From: Desulfoscipio sp. XC116
Lineage (GTDB): Bacteria > Bacillota > Desulfotomaculia > Desulfotomaculales > Desulfallaceae
Length of the DNA stretch: 64,000 nt
Direction of reading: 5' to 3'
Assembly (NCBI RefSeq): GCF_039851975.1
Contig: NZ_CP156660.1
Span: forward strand, 2,671,035 to 2,735,034
Below are positions 16,975-26,914 of this stretch, one piece after another. How positions within the stretch are numbered: the stretch's first letter is position 1; the number at the start of each line of letters is the position of its first letter. A program made the translations under genes and the position numbers. The notes beneath the pieces were generated by a model. That model was not told the DNA's origin and made no database searches. It saw only the letters and a list, made by a program, of their open reading frames with translations.

Positions 16975-17946
16975 TTGAATTCAACCGGGCCATATACGCA
17001 AACTAAGGATGGACAGGTTATATCGCTTAACGCTCCCGCTTATTCAATAGAGGATGTAGAAAAGGCAGCCGCCTCAACAGCAGATGGCATTGGGTTGTTA
17101 AGCACGGATTTCATGTATCTAGGCCGCAACGACCTGCCGGGAGAGGAAGAACAACTCGAAATACTGCTTCATATCAGCAGCTTAATGGATAACCGGCCCG
17201 TTACAGTACGCACACTGCAGGCCCCTTCAAGCACAATACCGGCCCTTAGCCGCGCCGGTTTATCGGATAATTGCCGGGGTGTACGCCTTGGACTGGCTCA
17301 ACCCGGCATAATGCAAACCCAACTACGGGCTATAGTCAGAGCTGCCGCATCAGGTAATTTCCGTCTGCTTTTGCCTATGATTGCCGATGTGTCTGAGATA
17401 ATTAAAGTAAAGGAAATAATAAACACCATACACCACGAACTCAACAAACAAAACACCCATGTCAGTTCCCTTTTAGATCTGGGCATTGAGCTGGAGGTGC
17501 CGGGAGCAGTGGTAATGGCGCCGGTACTATCCTTTGAAGTATCCTTTTTCAGTATAAGTGAAAAGCTGCAACATCACTCTTTAGCCATAGACGGCCGGTA
17601 CGAAAATAACGAACTGCTTCACGAATATGCCCCGTCTTTTTTATTTCAAATCAGCGGTCTGGCGGAGGAGGCACACAAAAGACGCAAGTCGGTAGCCGTA
17701 ACAGCACCTCTGGCCGGGCGATTGCCGGCGATACCGCTGTTGGTCGCCATGGGAGTAAATGAACTGGTCATGTCACCGGAACATATGGAGCAGGCAAGAG
17801 ACATTATATCTCGCCTGACCATAACCAAGGCCAAACTAGTTACTTCCAAAGCTATGTCTTTTTGGTCTCCGGATGAGATACAGCATTACGCGGAAGAATC
17901 CCTGTCCCGCCTCGCACCCGGTGCGGCACAACGGGCCGGGTGTTGA
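16975..17946 (+). CDS. Orphan PEP-utilizing-enzyme C-terminal barrel, active site degenerate
   Basis: 323 residues aligning with the TIM-barrel PEP-binding half of Enzyme I/PpsA (GIGLLSTDFMYLGRNDLPGEEEQ, PVTVRTL, RGVRLGLAQP, QLRAIVRAAASGNFRLLLPMI). The phosphohistidine and HPr-binding domains are missing. Key residues have changed: RTEF is STDF, the Mg-ligand loop GTNDLxQY is SEKLQHH, and the catalytic Cys of MCGEMA is replaced in VTAPLAG. So PEP chemistry is unlikely; a regulatory or CoA/organic acid-binding role is possible. TTG start after GAAGGTGATTTTAA. Confidence 0.75.
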   Translation: MNSTGPYTQTKDGQVISLNAPAYSIEDVEKAAASTADGIGLLSTDFMYLGRNDLPGEEEQLEILLHISSLMDNRPVTVRTLQAPSSTIPALSRAGLSDNCRGVRLGLAQPGIMQTQLRAIVRAAASGNFRLLLPMIADVSEIIKVKEIINTIHHELNKQNTHVSSLLDLGIELEVPGAVVMAPVLSFEVSFFSISEKLQHHSLAIDGRYENNELLHEYAPSFLFQISGLAEEAHKRRKSVAVTAPLAGRLPAIPLLVAMGVNELVMSPEHMEQARDIISRLTITKAKLVTSKAMSFWSPDEIQHYAEESLSRLAPGAAQRAGC

Positions 17947-18000
17947 AAGGTTAAAAGGTTGGGAAAACCGCTCCGGCGGCATAAATGTCTAAAACAAAAC

Positions 18001-18126
18001 GCTTTGGATAAACTACCCCGGGTGTTGGCCGAAGTGCCCAAGGTCAGGAAAGATTTCGGTTACCCTCCGCCGGTGACTCCATCCAGCCAGACTGTGGGCA
18101 CCCAAGCGGTAATCACCACCAGTTAA
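18001..18126 (+). pseudogene. 3' remnant of pyruvate carboxylase B / oxaloacetate decarboxylase alpha
   Basis: Only about 41 codons remain. The residues [19 protein letters not shown] followed by [11 protein letters not shown] and a stop match the conserved carboxyltransferase-domain segment VPxVRxDxGYPPLVTPTSQxVGTQAV of PycB/OadA. No start and no catalytic core are present upstream. The fragment sits between the degenerate PEP-enzyme barrel and an MFS gene, hinting at a deletion in a former pyruvate/PEP metabolism cluster. Confidence 0.6.
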
Positions 18127-18220
18127 AAGCTTTCCCGACATTAAAATACCTTTGAATATACTTTGAAAATATTATATATTAAAATGTATGGCTAAAATCA
18201 AAAAGTGCAACGGAGGAAAA

Positions 18221-19477
18221 ATGCAAGCGGCAGACACGGCAACTGCAAAGAGCGGCAGAAAGCAGAAATATCTCGGTGAAAAAGGCATGATTGTATTTAT
18301 AGCATTCCTCAGCGCCTTTATACCATTGTCCACCGACCTTTATCTTCCCGCTTTACCCGGCATGGCGGAGTATTTTAACGCTCCTGTAAATATGGTCAAT
18401 CTTACTTTAATATTATTCTTTGTTTTTTTCAGCATCGGAACATTAATCTGGGGACCGTTAAGCGACAAGTATGGACGCAAACCGGTATTAATGGCCGGAC
18501 TGATTATTTATACTATAGCAAGCGTTTTGTGCGCCTATGCCGGAGACATTTATCAACTCATCACCTTCCGCGTATTTCAGGCCGCCGGAGGCAGTGCGGC
18601 CGGCGCTGTGGCAATGGCCATGGTTAAAGATGTTTATGATGGCAGGAAGCGGGAGGTAGTCCTGTCGGTTGTGCACTCGATGGTGGTGTTGGCTCCGGCG
18701 GTGGCCCCGGTTGTGGGCGCTTTTCTGTTGAGTTTTACTTCCTGGCGGGGATCGTTTTGGTTTCTGGCCGGCGCCGGAATCTTGGCCCTGGCGGGCTGTG
18801 TCGCCCTGGAGGAAACAATAGGCAAACGTTATACGGGCACAATATGGAAGACCATGGGACGACTTGGAGTGGTACTTAAAAACCCTGGTTTTACAGCTTT
18901 ACTGGTATTGTTTTCTTTGCTAAGTATACCTTTTATGGCCTTCATAGCCGCATCGTCCTACATTTATATCAATGGATTCGGGCTCAGCGAACAAGTGTAC
19001 AGCTACTACTTTGCTCTAAACGCGTTGTTTTTACTCCTTGGCCCGATACTGTACATCCATTTATCCGGACGGTTTAAGCGCGGGTCGATTATAACGGTCT
19101 TTTTTGCCATTATAATCGCAAGCGGAGTACTAATTTGCGGCCTGGGCAGTATGAACCCGTGGCTGTTCGCCCTCTCTCTGCTGCCGTCTACCATAGCCAG
19201 CAGCGGTATCCGTCCTCCCAGCACCGTTTTGATGCTGGAGCAGCAGCAGGAAAATACCGGTTCGGCTTCATCCCTGATCGCTTGCTTCGGCATTTTAATG
19301 GGCAGTGTCGGCATGATTTTAATCTCCTTTGACTGGAGCAATGTCATTTGGGCTTTGGGAGCCTTAAACCTTGCCGCCGGGGTTATCTGTGGAGCCGGCT
19401 GGCTGCTGGTTACCAAGAAAACGTTCATCAAGCAAGTTCCGGATATGCATACTGCGGCAACAGTTAACGAGGGCTAA
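18221..19477 (+). CDS. MFS drug-resistance transporter, Bcr/CflA family
   Basis: 418 residues from the ATG at 18221, preceded by GGAGG (an upstream ATG at 18188 lacks one). Twelve membrane segments. MFS motif A between helices 2 and 3 is GPLSDKYGRKPVL, and the Bcr-type opening STDLYLPALPGMA is present, as is RVFQAAGGSAAGAVAMAMVKD. Probably exports drugs or small metabolites. Its stop overlaps by a few bases the convergent gene. Confidence 0.88.
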   Translation: MQAADTATAKSGRKQKYLGEKGMIVFIAFLSAFIPLSTDLYLPALPGMAEYFNAPVNMVNLTLILFFVFFSIGTLIWGPLSDKYGRKPVLMAGLIIYTIASVLCAYAGDIYQLITFRVFQAAGGSAAGAVAMAMVKDVYDGRKREVVLSVVHSMVVLAPAVAPVVGAFLLSFTSWRGSFWFLAGAGILALAGCVALEETIGKRYTGTIWKTMGRLGVVLKNPGFTALLVLFSLLSIPFMAFIAASSYIYINGFGLSEQVYSYYFALNALFLLLGPILYIHLSGRFKRGSIITVFFAIIIASGVLICGLGSMNPWLFALSLLPSTIASSGIRPPSTVLMLEQQQENTGSASSLIACFGILMGSVGMILISFDWSNVIWALGALNLAAGVICGAGWLLVTKKTFIKQVPDMHTAATVNEG

Positions 19478-20028
19478 AAAATATCAAAAGTGCCAACTCT
19501 GCTTATAACAAAAATAATCTTAACATCTTTTAAAGTAATCATGTTTGCATCCGTTATCTCAAATATTTGGTTATCATTTATTTTAAATCGGTGACGTGTT
19601 GTTCTGCTATTAGGTTCAGATCCCCATCCCCCCTCTTTATATATATATAAAGGGTATAAATCCTCCCGGAATTCTGGAATATCATGACCAGATATATTTT
19701 TTGCTGTAATTTGTAATGCAGATAATGCAGATTCGTTTTCTACTGTGGAAAATTTATATGATAGAGGAATAAGTTCATTATATGTATAATTATCAGCAAT
19801 ATCAGACCACTCAAATGCTTGTATATAACTATTTTTTATTATTCTAGAATCATTGATAATTAACAAACGGTTTTCCTTATCCCATGTATTATGGATATGA
19901 AAATAATTTATAATACAACCAATCGGTATCAAAACCGAATTGCTCATAAGGATCGGAACAGAGGATATTTTTTTCGGTTTCCCATCGAAAAAAGCAATGT
20001 CAGAATCTATAATAAATTTAACTTTTTG
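19474..20028 (-). pseudogene. 3' part of a copper-amine-oxidase-like stalk-domain protein, cut by an IS4 element
   Basis: The visible frame reads KVKFIIDSDIAFFDGKPKKI, then VPILMSNSVLIPIGCIINYF and HIHNTWDKENRLLIIND. This has the Pxxxxgxx(LI)P...WD pattern of copper amine oxidase N-terminal (stalk) repeats used by secreted Firmicute proteins. About 100 residues without recognised domain follow, with an ATG at 19947 allowing a 157-residue product. The frame is open up to the transposase stop at 20031, so the 5' part was lost at the IS junction. More AT-rich than its neighbours. Confidence 0.5.
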
Positions 20029-20030
20029 TT

Positions 20031-21270
20031 CTAAAAAATGTATTTCCGCAGAACAGCTTTTTTTATCATAAACGACTCAGCCCAGCGTAAATGAGTAAGT
20101 CGGGCACTTTTCCCGGGAGCTATAATCCTCATGTGGTTAAGCAACCGGTGACTTACCACCAGGGTCAGCATAGCCACCAGCACCAGCGACTCCACTACGG
20201 CGGGCGCCCCGCTGGATATTACATCCAACTGGTAGAGGCTCTTCAGTTCCTTGAAAAGCAGTTCCACACTCCAGCGTGCCCTGTAAAGAAGCGCCACATC
20301 TTCCGCCGTAAGCTGCTGGGGGCTGATGTTGGTGAGGTAGAGGTGATACTTATTGGTTTCCTTATTCAGCACCCCTACCAGCCGGAAGGTCTCTTTAACT
20401 TTAGGTGTGCCGTTTTGGGGATGATATATTTCGAACGTCCCGTCTTTCTCGGCCTTCTTGCTCTTAGGTGTACGGCCTTTGAAGGAGACCTCAATCTCGA
20501 CATCAAGCACTTCCTGCTTCAGTTGGGAGAGTATATCCTTAAGCTTTTTGCCGGCAATGTCGATCGTATTATCCCGGTGGGTATGCAGCACCGAAACTAT
20601 GGTAGGGTTGGCTGATTGCTTAAGCCTGCTTACGAAGTAGCCACCATTGCCTCTAATCCTGCTAAATAGCTCATACTTGAAATATCCGAGATCAAACAAA
20701 AGGACGTTGTCTTCCACCCAGGTTCAAATGCGCATGGTTTTGATTTCAGCGGTTTTTCCGGAATAGAGGGCAATGCTCTTTGTATTGCCGGTGATCCCTG
20801 TGGCGAGATGTAGCTTGAGTTCGGCCTTGCCCTTGCCCCCGGAAATATTTTAGCTAATTTATCATGCAGTCTGATGACGGTTCCGTCTGACACTATCAGA
20901 TCCTTGAACCCTTTTAGCTTATCTGAAACCGTAAGACTGTTGTGGCTGGAAAGCTCCGCTATCCCGTGGGCCAGACACTCTTTGAGAAAGGCAATCAATC
21001 CATTATTGAAACGGTCATAAAAAGAGGATGGGACAAGTGTTTCAGCTGATGCCGTCTCGTAAGCCCTTCTTAATGAAGCGAGGGTGCGCTGCATACCAAC
21101 TCCGAAGCCAAGCACGACAACCCAGAAAAAGGTGACCGGGTCGATCTACGGTTACGCTGGACGTAACCGGTTTTAGCTGCTGTATCTCTCAGCCACTCTG
21201 GTGGGAACATCTTGTTTAGGACGCTTTCTATCTCGTAAGGATTCATTTTTTCGGGTATTGGAGCCAATGT
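20031..21270 (-). pseudogene. IS4-family transposase, frameshifted
   Basis: Three overlapping frames together give one IS4-type DDE transposase: N-terminus MNPYEIESVLNKMFPPEWL; first Asp in LIVSDGTVIRLHDKL; second Asp in VLLFDLGYFKYE; Glu in YRARWSVELLFKELKSLYQL. Frameshifts near 21145 and 20830, and a TGA in place of a Trp codon near 20720, inactivate it. It separates the stalk-domain fragment from small membrane ORFs. Clear terminal repeats were not found. Confidence 0.8.
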
Positions 21271-21416
21271 GAAACCTCCTCGTGAATAGTATTTGGAGAA
21301 GAATTCCACAAAGAAAAGGGTGTATTCCTTCTTTTCATAGAACAATACAACAATTTTCGCTATCTATTTTCCAGGGACAAAATGCCATCGCTCACTTACA
21401 CTGGAATATGCAGAAC

Positions 21417-21653
21417 TTAACCGAACACGAATGCTTGTTGGCTATTCAACTTTTCTTTCAGATCTCTAATGCTCCATAATAAAAATATAGTAGAGATGGT
21501 TATTATACCATTTAGCAAACATATTGCCACGTAAATTGTTAAGTATTCACTATCAGTAATCAACACTATGAATGTTCCGACAACAAAGAGTGAAAAGACA
21601 AAAACCGCTATGCCATAAAATAATAATACTATAAAATCAATGATTCCTTGCAA
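21417..21653 (-). CDS. Small two-helix membrane protein, unknown
   Basis: 78 residues from a TTG start after GGGGGGTG. Two hydrophobic segments (IVLLFYGIAVFVFSLFVVGTF and YVAICLLNGIITISTIFLLW) are followed by a charged LKEKLN tail. No family recognised. It ends close to the IS4 remnant and may be truncated there. AT-rich like the surrounding island. Confidence 0.4.
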   Translation of the reverse strand: MQGIIDFIVLLFYGIAVFVFSLFVVGTFIVLITDSEYLTIYVAICLLNGIITISTIFLLWSIRDLKEKLNSQQAFVFG

Positions 21654-21941
21654 ATAAACACACCCCCCTTAATAATTGATGTAAATCACTCTCATTTTAC
21701 TCGCTTATTATTAGATTTTCATAATTTCCTGAGCCATATTGACAAATATGGCATTGCTGGGTTTTTATGAATGAATTCGTGTATGCTAACTAAAGTGCAC
21801 CCTTTCTCTGTTATTACGGCCGCTGGTTTCCACATAACTCCGACAACAAACCTCCTATGTATCGGGATCATAGCCATATTCTTTCGTCTATTTGCCCAAA
21901 GTATGTATGTCGGTCAAGCTCCTATACAGGGTCTTTGCCCT

Positions 21942-22142
21942 TTAGCGCGAGGTAATAATCCGCCGTAATATAGTTAGATAAAACAATATGATTCCAATAA
22001 AGGGTAAAAAAATGATAATTGCTGCCCATACGAGAAAGTTATAATGATACTTATCTCTATAGCGGTAACAAATAAGTAAAGTTACTAGGTATAAAATGCT
22101 CATAATGTTGTTAAAAGTAACAGCCATTTCAGTAGAAAACAC
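21942..22142 (-). CDS. Small membrane protein, PLDc_N-like
   Basis: 66 residues with a GTG start after AAAGGAG. Two membrane helices; the second block VWAAIIIFLPFIGIILFYL resembles the W...LPFiG...Y motif of the phospholipase D N-terminal-like (PLDc_N) family, here as a free-standing domain. Role unknown. Confidence 0.45.
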   Translation of the reverse strand: MFSTEMAVTFNNIMSILYLVTLLICYRYRDKYHYNFLVWAAIIIFLPFIGIILFYLTILRRIITSR

Positions 22143-22325
22143 TTAATATTTCTCCTTTCTACTCTATTTTCTAAGAACTATTTAAATAAAAATATTCATA
22201 ACTAATATATAGTAGTTATGTGGTTGCAGGATAACACCCAAATTCCATAACTTAAAGTCTAAAGAATTTGGCCACAATTTATCAATCAGACTTGAAAAAT
22301 GGTGGGTAGTCGTGTCAAAATAGAC
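22143..22325. other. AT-rich spacer without recognised feature
   Basis: No open frame, repeat or RNA motif recognised between the small membrane gene and the transposase remnants. Confidence 0.3.
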
Positions 22326-22800
22326 TTAGATTTGTTGGTTGCAACAGCGGATTCGACAACCGTCGTTGAAAAGTACCCGATCACTTCGTAGGGATAGAGC
22401 TTGTTCAGCACCTTCTTTATTGCATTCCCAGGCAGCATAACAAAGATGGGTTTTTGCTGTGAACACTAACTCCACATGTGCGAAATGAGCTAATTCAGAC
22501 TGTGCATAACATGATGATGTTAAACCAAGACTCTGCTTGGCTGCCCGGTAAAAAGCTTCTATCCTCCACTGTTTTGTATATGTTCTTGCTACATAATCTG
22601 GTGTATCAAAACCATCACTGATGAGAAGATACGCATCCTTGGAAATTGCCGGAACTTCTACTTCCGGCAGAATGATATTTGTTTCTGATGCCTGCTTATT
22701 ATAGGTTGCTGCAATAGGCACGAAGCGTTGCCGGGTTATAGGTTTTCCCTTACTGGTAAAAGTTTCAACAGGCAGTTTGATGTAAATGCTCGGAGTGATA
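22326..22800 (-). pseudogene. C-terminal fragment of a DDE transposase (IS4/IS701-like)
   Basis: The frame contains DAYLLISDGFDTPDYVARTY, TKQWRIEAFYRAAKQSLGL and SELAHFAHVELVFTAKTHL, the pattern of the third catalytic region of IS701/IS4-superfamily enzymes. The catalytic Glu is in WRIEAFYRAAKQ. The N-terminal two thirds are gone: the frame passes directly into IS3-family sequence at about 22800, so the two elements were fused by a deletion or insertion. Confidence 0.6.
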
Positions 22801-23533
22801 ATTACACAATGACAAACAGATACATGAACCCCTTTTTCATGCGAATGTAGGTAATATCCACACCCCAGACTTGGTTCGGCCTTTGATTTCAAAATTCCGC
22901 AACAGGTAGGGGCGGATATACTGGGAATGATATCGTTTACTCAGATTCGGCTTCGGGTGTATCGTATAAATTCTCATATCCCTCATGATCCGGCGCACCC
23001 GTTCCTTGTTGATAACCAGATCGTGGTCTCTCCTGAGAATGGTCGTAATGGTCCTATACCCCAGGTCGGTTCATTTGTATGGATCTCGTCGATCAAGCGC
23101 ATCATAAATAACTCCTCATTACTAATCATCTTGACAGGAGGTTTCCTATATGTACTGCTCTGATTGATTCCTAGCAGTTTAGCCTGGCACTTTACGGTGA
23201 TGCGTTCATTGCCAAACTCGATGAATTTTTTACGGTCGCTTGCGTCTATTGATTTCTTCAGATTTTTTTAAGCCAGTCAACTTCATATGCCAACTGTCCG
23301 ATTCTACGCTCTAGTTTTTCTACATATGCCGCTCTTTTTCAAGCTCCTGTTCGGCCTCAGGGACCTTTCTTAAATACCTCTGAGGCTCGCTCTAGGAATT
23401 CCTTCTGCCAGCGATTGATCATACCTGGATGAACGCTATACTTAGCTGCGATCTCGATGACAGTCGCTTCTTCCCAAAGAACTTCTAGGACTACCTGGGC
23501 TTTAAAATCGGCTGAATAATGATTACGTTTGTT
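22801..23533 (-). pseudogene. IS3-family orfA-orfB remnant
   Basis: OrfA begins at 23533 (MNKRNHYSADFKAQVVLEVL, with the HTH segment YSVHPGMINRWQKEF). Frameshifts follow near 23360-23270. OrfB parts are then readable: the ITVKCQAKLLGINQSSTYRK block, MMRLIDEIHTNEP and finally VWGVDITYIRMKKGFMYL, the start of the rve/DDE domain. The rest of the catalytic domain is missing. Confidence 0.7.
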
Positions 23534-23774
23534 CATGCTCCCATTGTAACTTATTTTTCTTATCCTGTGTCTCACTCTTTGGGAGCATTATATCCTGGGC
23601 CACTTCATTGACAGACTGATCCACGCTTTGGCGTGCTTTACCGCTACCATTTTGAACTGTTTGTCATAGACTAATCTCTTCATAATAATCTGACCACCTT
23701 TTCTTTTGCTCTTAACTTGATGTCCAGATTATTATACCATTTCCAAAAAGTTGTTAAGTTGGTGTCCAATTAAC

Positions 23775-23925
23775 CGGGGGAAGTCCAGCCCTTTCAAGGG
23801 CTTGCAAAAGCGACAATAGCAATAGAGGCTTGAATGAAGTAAAAGTAGCCGGTAACCCAAGGCTTATAGCCCTAGTGCAAACCACCCCTTTGGAGGGGTG
23901 GTTATGATTAAGGTAATACCGAATT
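23775..23925 (+). repeat. Possible second-type IS605/TnpB right-end remnant
   Basis: A segment rich in short hairpins: GCTTGAATGAAGTAAAAGTA, GCCGGTAACCCAAGGCTTAT and the strong hairpin AACCACCCCTTTGGAGGGGTGGTT followed by ATGATTAAGG. This order is reminiscent of 3' ends of TnpB elements. No coding part remains. It lies between IS3 debris and the 3' end of the secreted-protein gene. Confidence 0.35.
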
Positions 23926-24100
23926 AGATTGGTTTTAAGATTTCTCTCCAAGACTGATGAAAGCCATAAAGTAAAATTTTGAGAACTTGGTGTAGGTTGA
24001 GTTATACTAGATGAAATCAATCTTTATAGATGAATACTGAATTCTATGGTAAGCGTCAAACCAATTGACGCCTTGACCAATGCCGACTCGTATTAAGCGG

Positions 24101-24382
24101 TTACAGGAACCCTTCATCACTGATGTCAACGACATCCAGAAACTGCTTCCGAATGTGTCTTCGGAATGCTTCATCGCTGAGGCGCTCGCCTTTATAAACA
24201 CCGTCTTCCACCAGGCGATCGTCAATCAATCTTGCAAATTCCTCGTCTTCACGGGCCATTTTTTGGTAGCGCTGTTGTACTTCATGGGGGAAATCCAGTT
24301 GGAAATCCAGACGACTTATGTTGCCTTTGAGGAACGCTTCGACCATATCGAGAACCATGTCAATGTTACTTCGTTTTTTCAT
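24101..24382 (-). CDS. IS66 passenger protein, unknown
   Basis: 93 residues, highly charged and helical (KRSNIDMVLDMVEAFLKGN, QQRYQKMAREDEEFARLIDD). Preceded by GAGAGGAGTTACC and overlapping the end of tnpC by 17 nt. Lies inside the element, so it moves with it. No enzymatic motif; a small accessory or regulator role is possible. Confidence 0.65.
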   Translation of the reverse strand: MKKRSNIDMVLDMVEAFLKGNISRLDFQLDFPHEVQQRYQKMAREDEEFARLIDDRLVEDGVYKGERLSDEAFRRHIRKQFLDVVDISDEGFL

Positions 24383-25991
24383 GGTAACTCCTCTCGTTTA
24401 AGCCTGGCGGGACTTTGCACGTCTCCGGCGCGTTCCAGGGCAGCAGCAGCTCTAACTGTTTCGGGTCGCCGAGATCCATGTTAGGTGCCGCGTCAAAAAC
24501 ATAGCTCAGAAAGCGGTGGGGATCCAATCCGTTTTCCTTCGCCGTCTCAATGAGGCTGAACATGACGGCGCTGCCTTGCGCCCCTTTCGGTGTATTGGCA
24601 AACAAAAAGTTCTTCCGGTCAATGACAAACGGTTTGATGCTGCGTTCCGCTCGGTTGTTGCTGAACTCCAGCCGCCCGTCCAGGAGATAATTTGTTAGCC
24701 AGGACCACTGCTCCTGCAGGTAATAGATGGCTTTGCCAATCGCGGATTTCGGTGCGGTTTTATGGGCTCTCAGCCACGCCGAAAAGGCTTCAAGCATTGG
24801 TTTTGCCAGTTCCTGACGTTTCTCATAGCGTCTTTCCGTCGGGCAGGCCGCCAATTGTTTTTCAAGGTCAAACAGTGCGTCGCAATAGCGTTTTCCGCGC
24901 AGGGCTAAAGACCCCCCCCGGTCTTTTTCCGGGAGAGCTTTCAGGGCTTCATTAAATTTTCGTCGGGCATGAGCCCAGCAGCCTACCACAGTGATCGAAC
25001 CCGGCAGATTGTGATAGCCGCTGTACCCGTCCGTATGCAAATATCCGGAGAAACCTTTTAGAAACTCGGCCGGGCGGCGGGCTTTTCGATCCGGTTGGTA
25101 TTCATACAGGATAATCGGCTGTCCGGTATCTCCGCTGGTCCGGTATAGCCACATGTAGCTCTTGGACTGAGCGGATTTCCCCGGCTCCCGCAGCACTTGC
25201 AGAGTGGTTTCATCACCATGCAGCACTTGCCGGGCGCAAAGCCTGCGATGCAGTTCATGGTAGATGGGCTCCAGCCAATCTGCAGTGCTTTTCAGCACCC
25301 AGTTGGATAACGTTTGGCGCGACAGTGTTATCCCCTGGCGCTGAAAAGATTTCTCTTGCCGGTATAGCGGGGCTCCCATGACAAATTTCTGCGTGATGAT
25401 GTGCGCTACCGCCTCCGGTGAGGCAAAGCTCCCTTTGATGACGTTGTTTCTTTGGGGCGTTCTGAGCACGGGGACTTCTGTGCCGGTTTTTTCGCAGGTT
25501 CGGCAGGCGTAGGTATAATAGATATCTTCCAGGATCACCGCGCTGGCCGGAATGATTTTTAGCCTCCGCTGCACGGTCTTTCCAATAATTTGCAGTTCGT
25601 CGTTGCAGACCGGGCAGGTGCGCTCTTGATCCGGCAGAAAATGCTCGGTGGTTTCGACGGGCAGGTTCTCAGGCAGGCTGTCCTTCGTTTCCCGTCGCTT
25701 CTTGCGAACGTGGGGTTTTACATCGGTTAACTCCGGTTCCGGCACAGCTTCGTCCGCGAAGAGTTCCGCTTCATTAAATAGGTTCGGCTGCTCCCAGCCG
25801 TCATATTGGCTCTGTTCGGACGAAGACCCAAAACGTTTTTGCCGGGCCAGGCGCAGTTGCTCCAGAAACCATTCTACTTGACGTGACAATTCGGCGTTTT
25901 GGGTCTTTAGTGCAAGATATTCATTGTATTCTGTGCGCGAAATCGTCACGATTTCGGCGCTGTCTTTAACGGTTTCAGGCACGTTTTTCAT
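24366..25991 (-). CDS. tnpC: IS66 transposase TnpC
   Basis: 541 residues. N-terminal leucine-zipper coiled coil (ALKTQNAELSRQVEWFLEQL), zinc ribbon with CPVC and CRTC, then the DDE core: HGDETTLQVL, HTDGYSGYHNL and SNNRAERSIKPFVI. The C-terminal IS66 extension (LLPWN) is present. Apparently full length and functional. Confidence 0.95.
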   Translation of the reverse strand: MKNVPETVKDSAEIVTISRTEYNEYLALKTQNAELSRQVEWFLEQLRLARQKRFGSSSEQSQYDGWEQPNLFNEAELFADEAVPEPELTDVKPHVRKKRRETKDSLPENLPVETTEHFLPDQERTCPVCNDELQIIGKTVQRRLKIIPASAVILEDIYYTYACRTCEKTGTEVPVLRTPQRNNVIKGSFASPEAVAHIITQKFVMGAPLYRQEKSFQRQGITLSRQTLSNWVLKSTADWLEPIYHELHRRLCARQVLHGDETTLQVLREPGKSAQSKSYMWLYRTSGDTGQPIILYEYQPDRKARRPAEFLKGFSGYLHTDGYSGYHNLPGSITVVGCWAHARRKFNEALKALPEKDRGGSLALRGKRYCDALFDLEKQLAACPTERRYEKRQELAKPMLEAFSAWLRAHKTAPKSAIGKAIYYLQEQWSWLTNYLLDGRLEFSNNRAERSIKPFVIDRKNFLFANTPKGAQGSAVMFSLIETAKENGLDPHRFLSYVFDAAPNMDLGDPKQLELLLPWNAPETCKVPPGLNERSYHEKTK

Positions 25992-26059
25992 GCTTGAATT
26001 ATACCATATTTTGCTGCGAAAAACAATGAAAAACCCCGTATTTTCAAGGCTTCCCGGCT

Positions 26060-26413
26060 TTAAACAATACTTAAATTATTCACCGGACGCAGGGCTTTAG
26101 GTTGGTCAATGGAGAGCCCTTCCATGAGCCAGCGGAATTGCTGTTCCGTGAGTGCCCGGACGTCTTCCGGGGTTCTCGGCCATTGGAAACGCCCGCTTTC
26201 CAACCGCTTATACAGAAGTACGAATCCGTTTCTCTCCCAGTAGAGCGCTTTAATCCGATCAGTTCGCCGGCCGCAGAACAGAAACAGACTGTCGGAGAAG
26301 GGGTCAAGCTGAAAGCGCTGCTGAACCATAGCGGCCAGCCCGTCAATACCCCGGCGCAGGTCTGTGTAGCCGCAGGCCAGATACACGTGCGCAGCGCGTG
26401 TGACATCTAACAC
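26060..26413 (-). CDS. tnpB: IS66 accessory protein TnpB
   Basis: 117 residues with the family opening VYLACGYTDLRRGIDGLAAM, then LFLFCGRRTDRIKALYWERNG. Required with TnpA for IS66 transposition. Overlaps tnpA by 7 nt. Not related to the RNA-guided TnpB of IS605. Confidence 0.95.
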   Translation of the reverse strand: MLDVTRAAHVYLACGYTDLRRGIDGLAAMVQQRFQLDPFSDSLFLFCGRRTDRIKALYWERNGFVLLYKRLESGRFQWPRTPEDVRALTEQQFRWLMEGLSIDQPKALRPVNNLSIV

Positions 26414-26781
26414 AGCGCCTTCACCGCTCTGAGGATCGTTTCCACGGTTTCTGAGTGCACACCGTTTTGAAATTCCAGTGTGACGTTACCAAAATGAAGG
26501 GTGACGACCGCCGCTGGCACGCTCTGAACCGGGGCCGGTATCCGGCACTCGGTAAATACAGCTGTTTCAGCCCGCGTCATGATCGGTTGCTGATTTGACT
26601 CTGCAAGAAGGTTTTGTGTCCCTGCGTCCCAAACCGCACGCTGCCATCGGTAATAGGTCTGCGGGGAGATATGGCGCTCTTTGCACCAGGTGCAAATTGT
26701 TTGGCCGCTGGTCCGACATTCATAGATAAGCCTGCGCCATTCCTCCACTTTAAGCTCATGTTTTACTTTTTGCAGTTCCAT
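26407..26781 (-). CDS. tnpA: IS66 accessory protein TnpA
   Basis: 124 residues; HTH segment WRRLIYECRTSGQTICTWCK then ISPQTYYRWQRAVW. First gene of the IS66 operon, preceded by GGAGGATTACA. Followed upstream by a stretch rich in CTCTC repeats before the element end. Confidence 0.9.
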   Translation of the reverse strand: MELQKVKHELKVEEWRRLIYECRTSGQTICTWCKERHISPQTYYRWQRAVWDAGTQNLLAESNQQPIMTRAETAVFTECRIPAPVQSVPAAVVTLHFGNVTLEFQNGVHSETVETILRAVKALC

Positions 26782-26914
26782 TGTAATCCTCCTGCGAGGC
26801 AGTATTAAAAACTATTGAGAGCTCTCGCAATATCTCGCGTTCTCTCAGGATACTCTCGCTACTATACTCTCTCACAGAAAGGGCGGGGAAGGTAGGTGTC
26901 GTTAGATTTGACGC

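Noticed and set aside
23754-24020. 88-residue minus-strand ORF
   Set aside because: Overlaps hairpin-rich repeat sequence and has no SD; composition explained by the repeat.
26060-26413. TnpB as an RNA-guided nuclease
   Set aside because: This is the IS66 Orf2 protein, which shares only the name with IS605 TnpB; no RuvC motifs.
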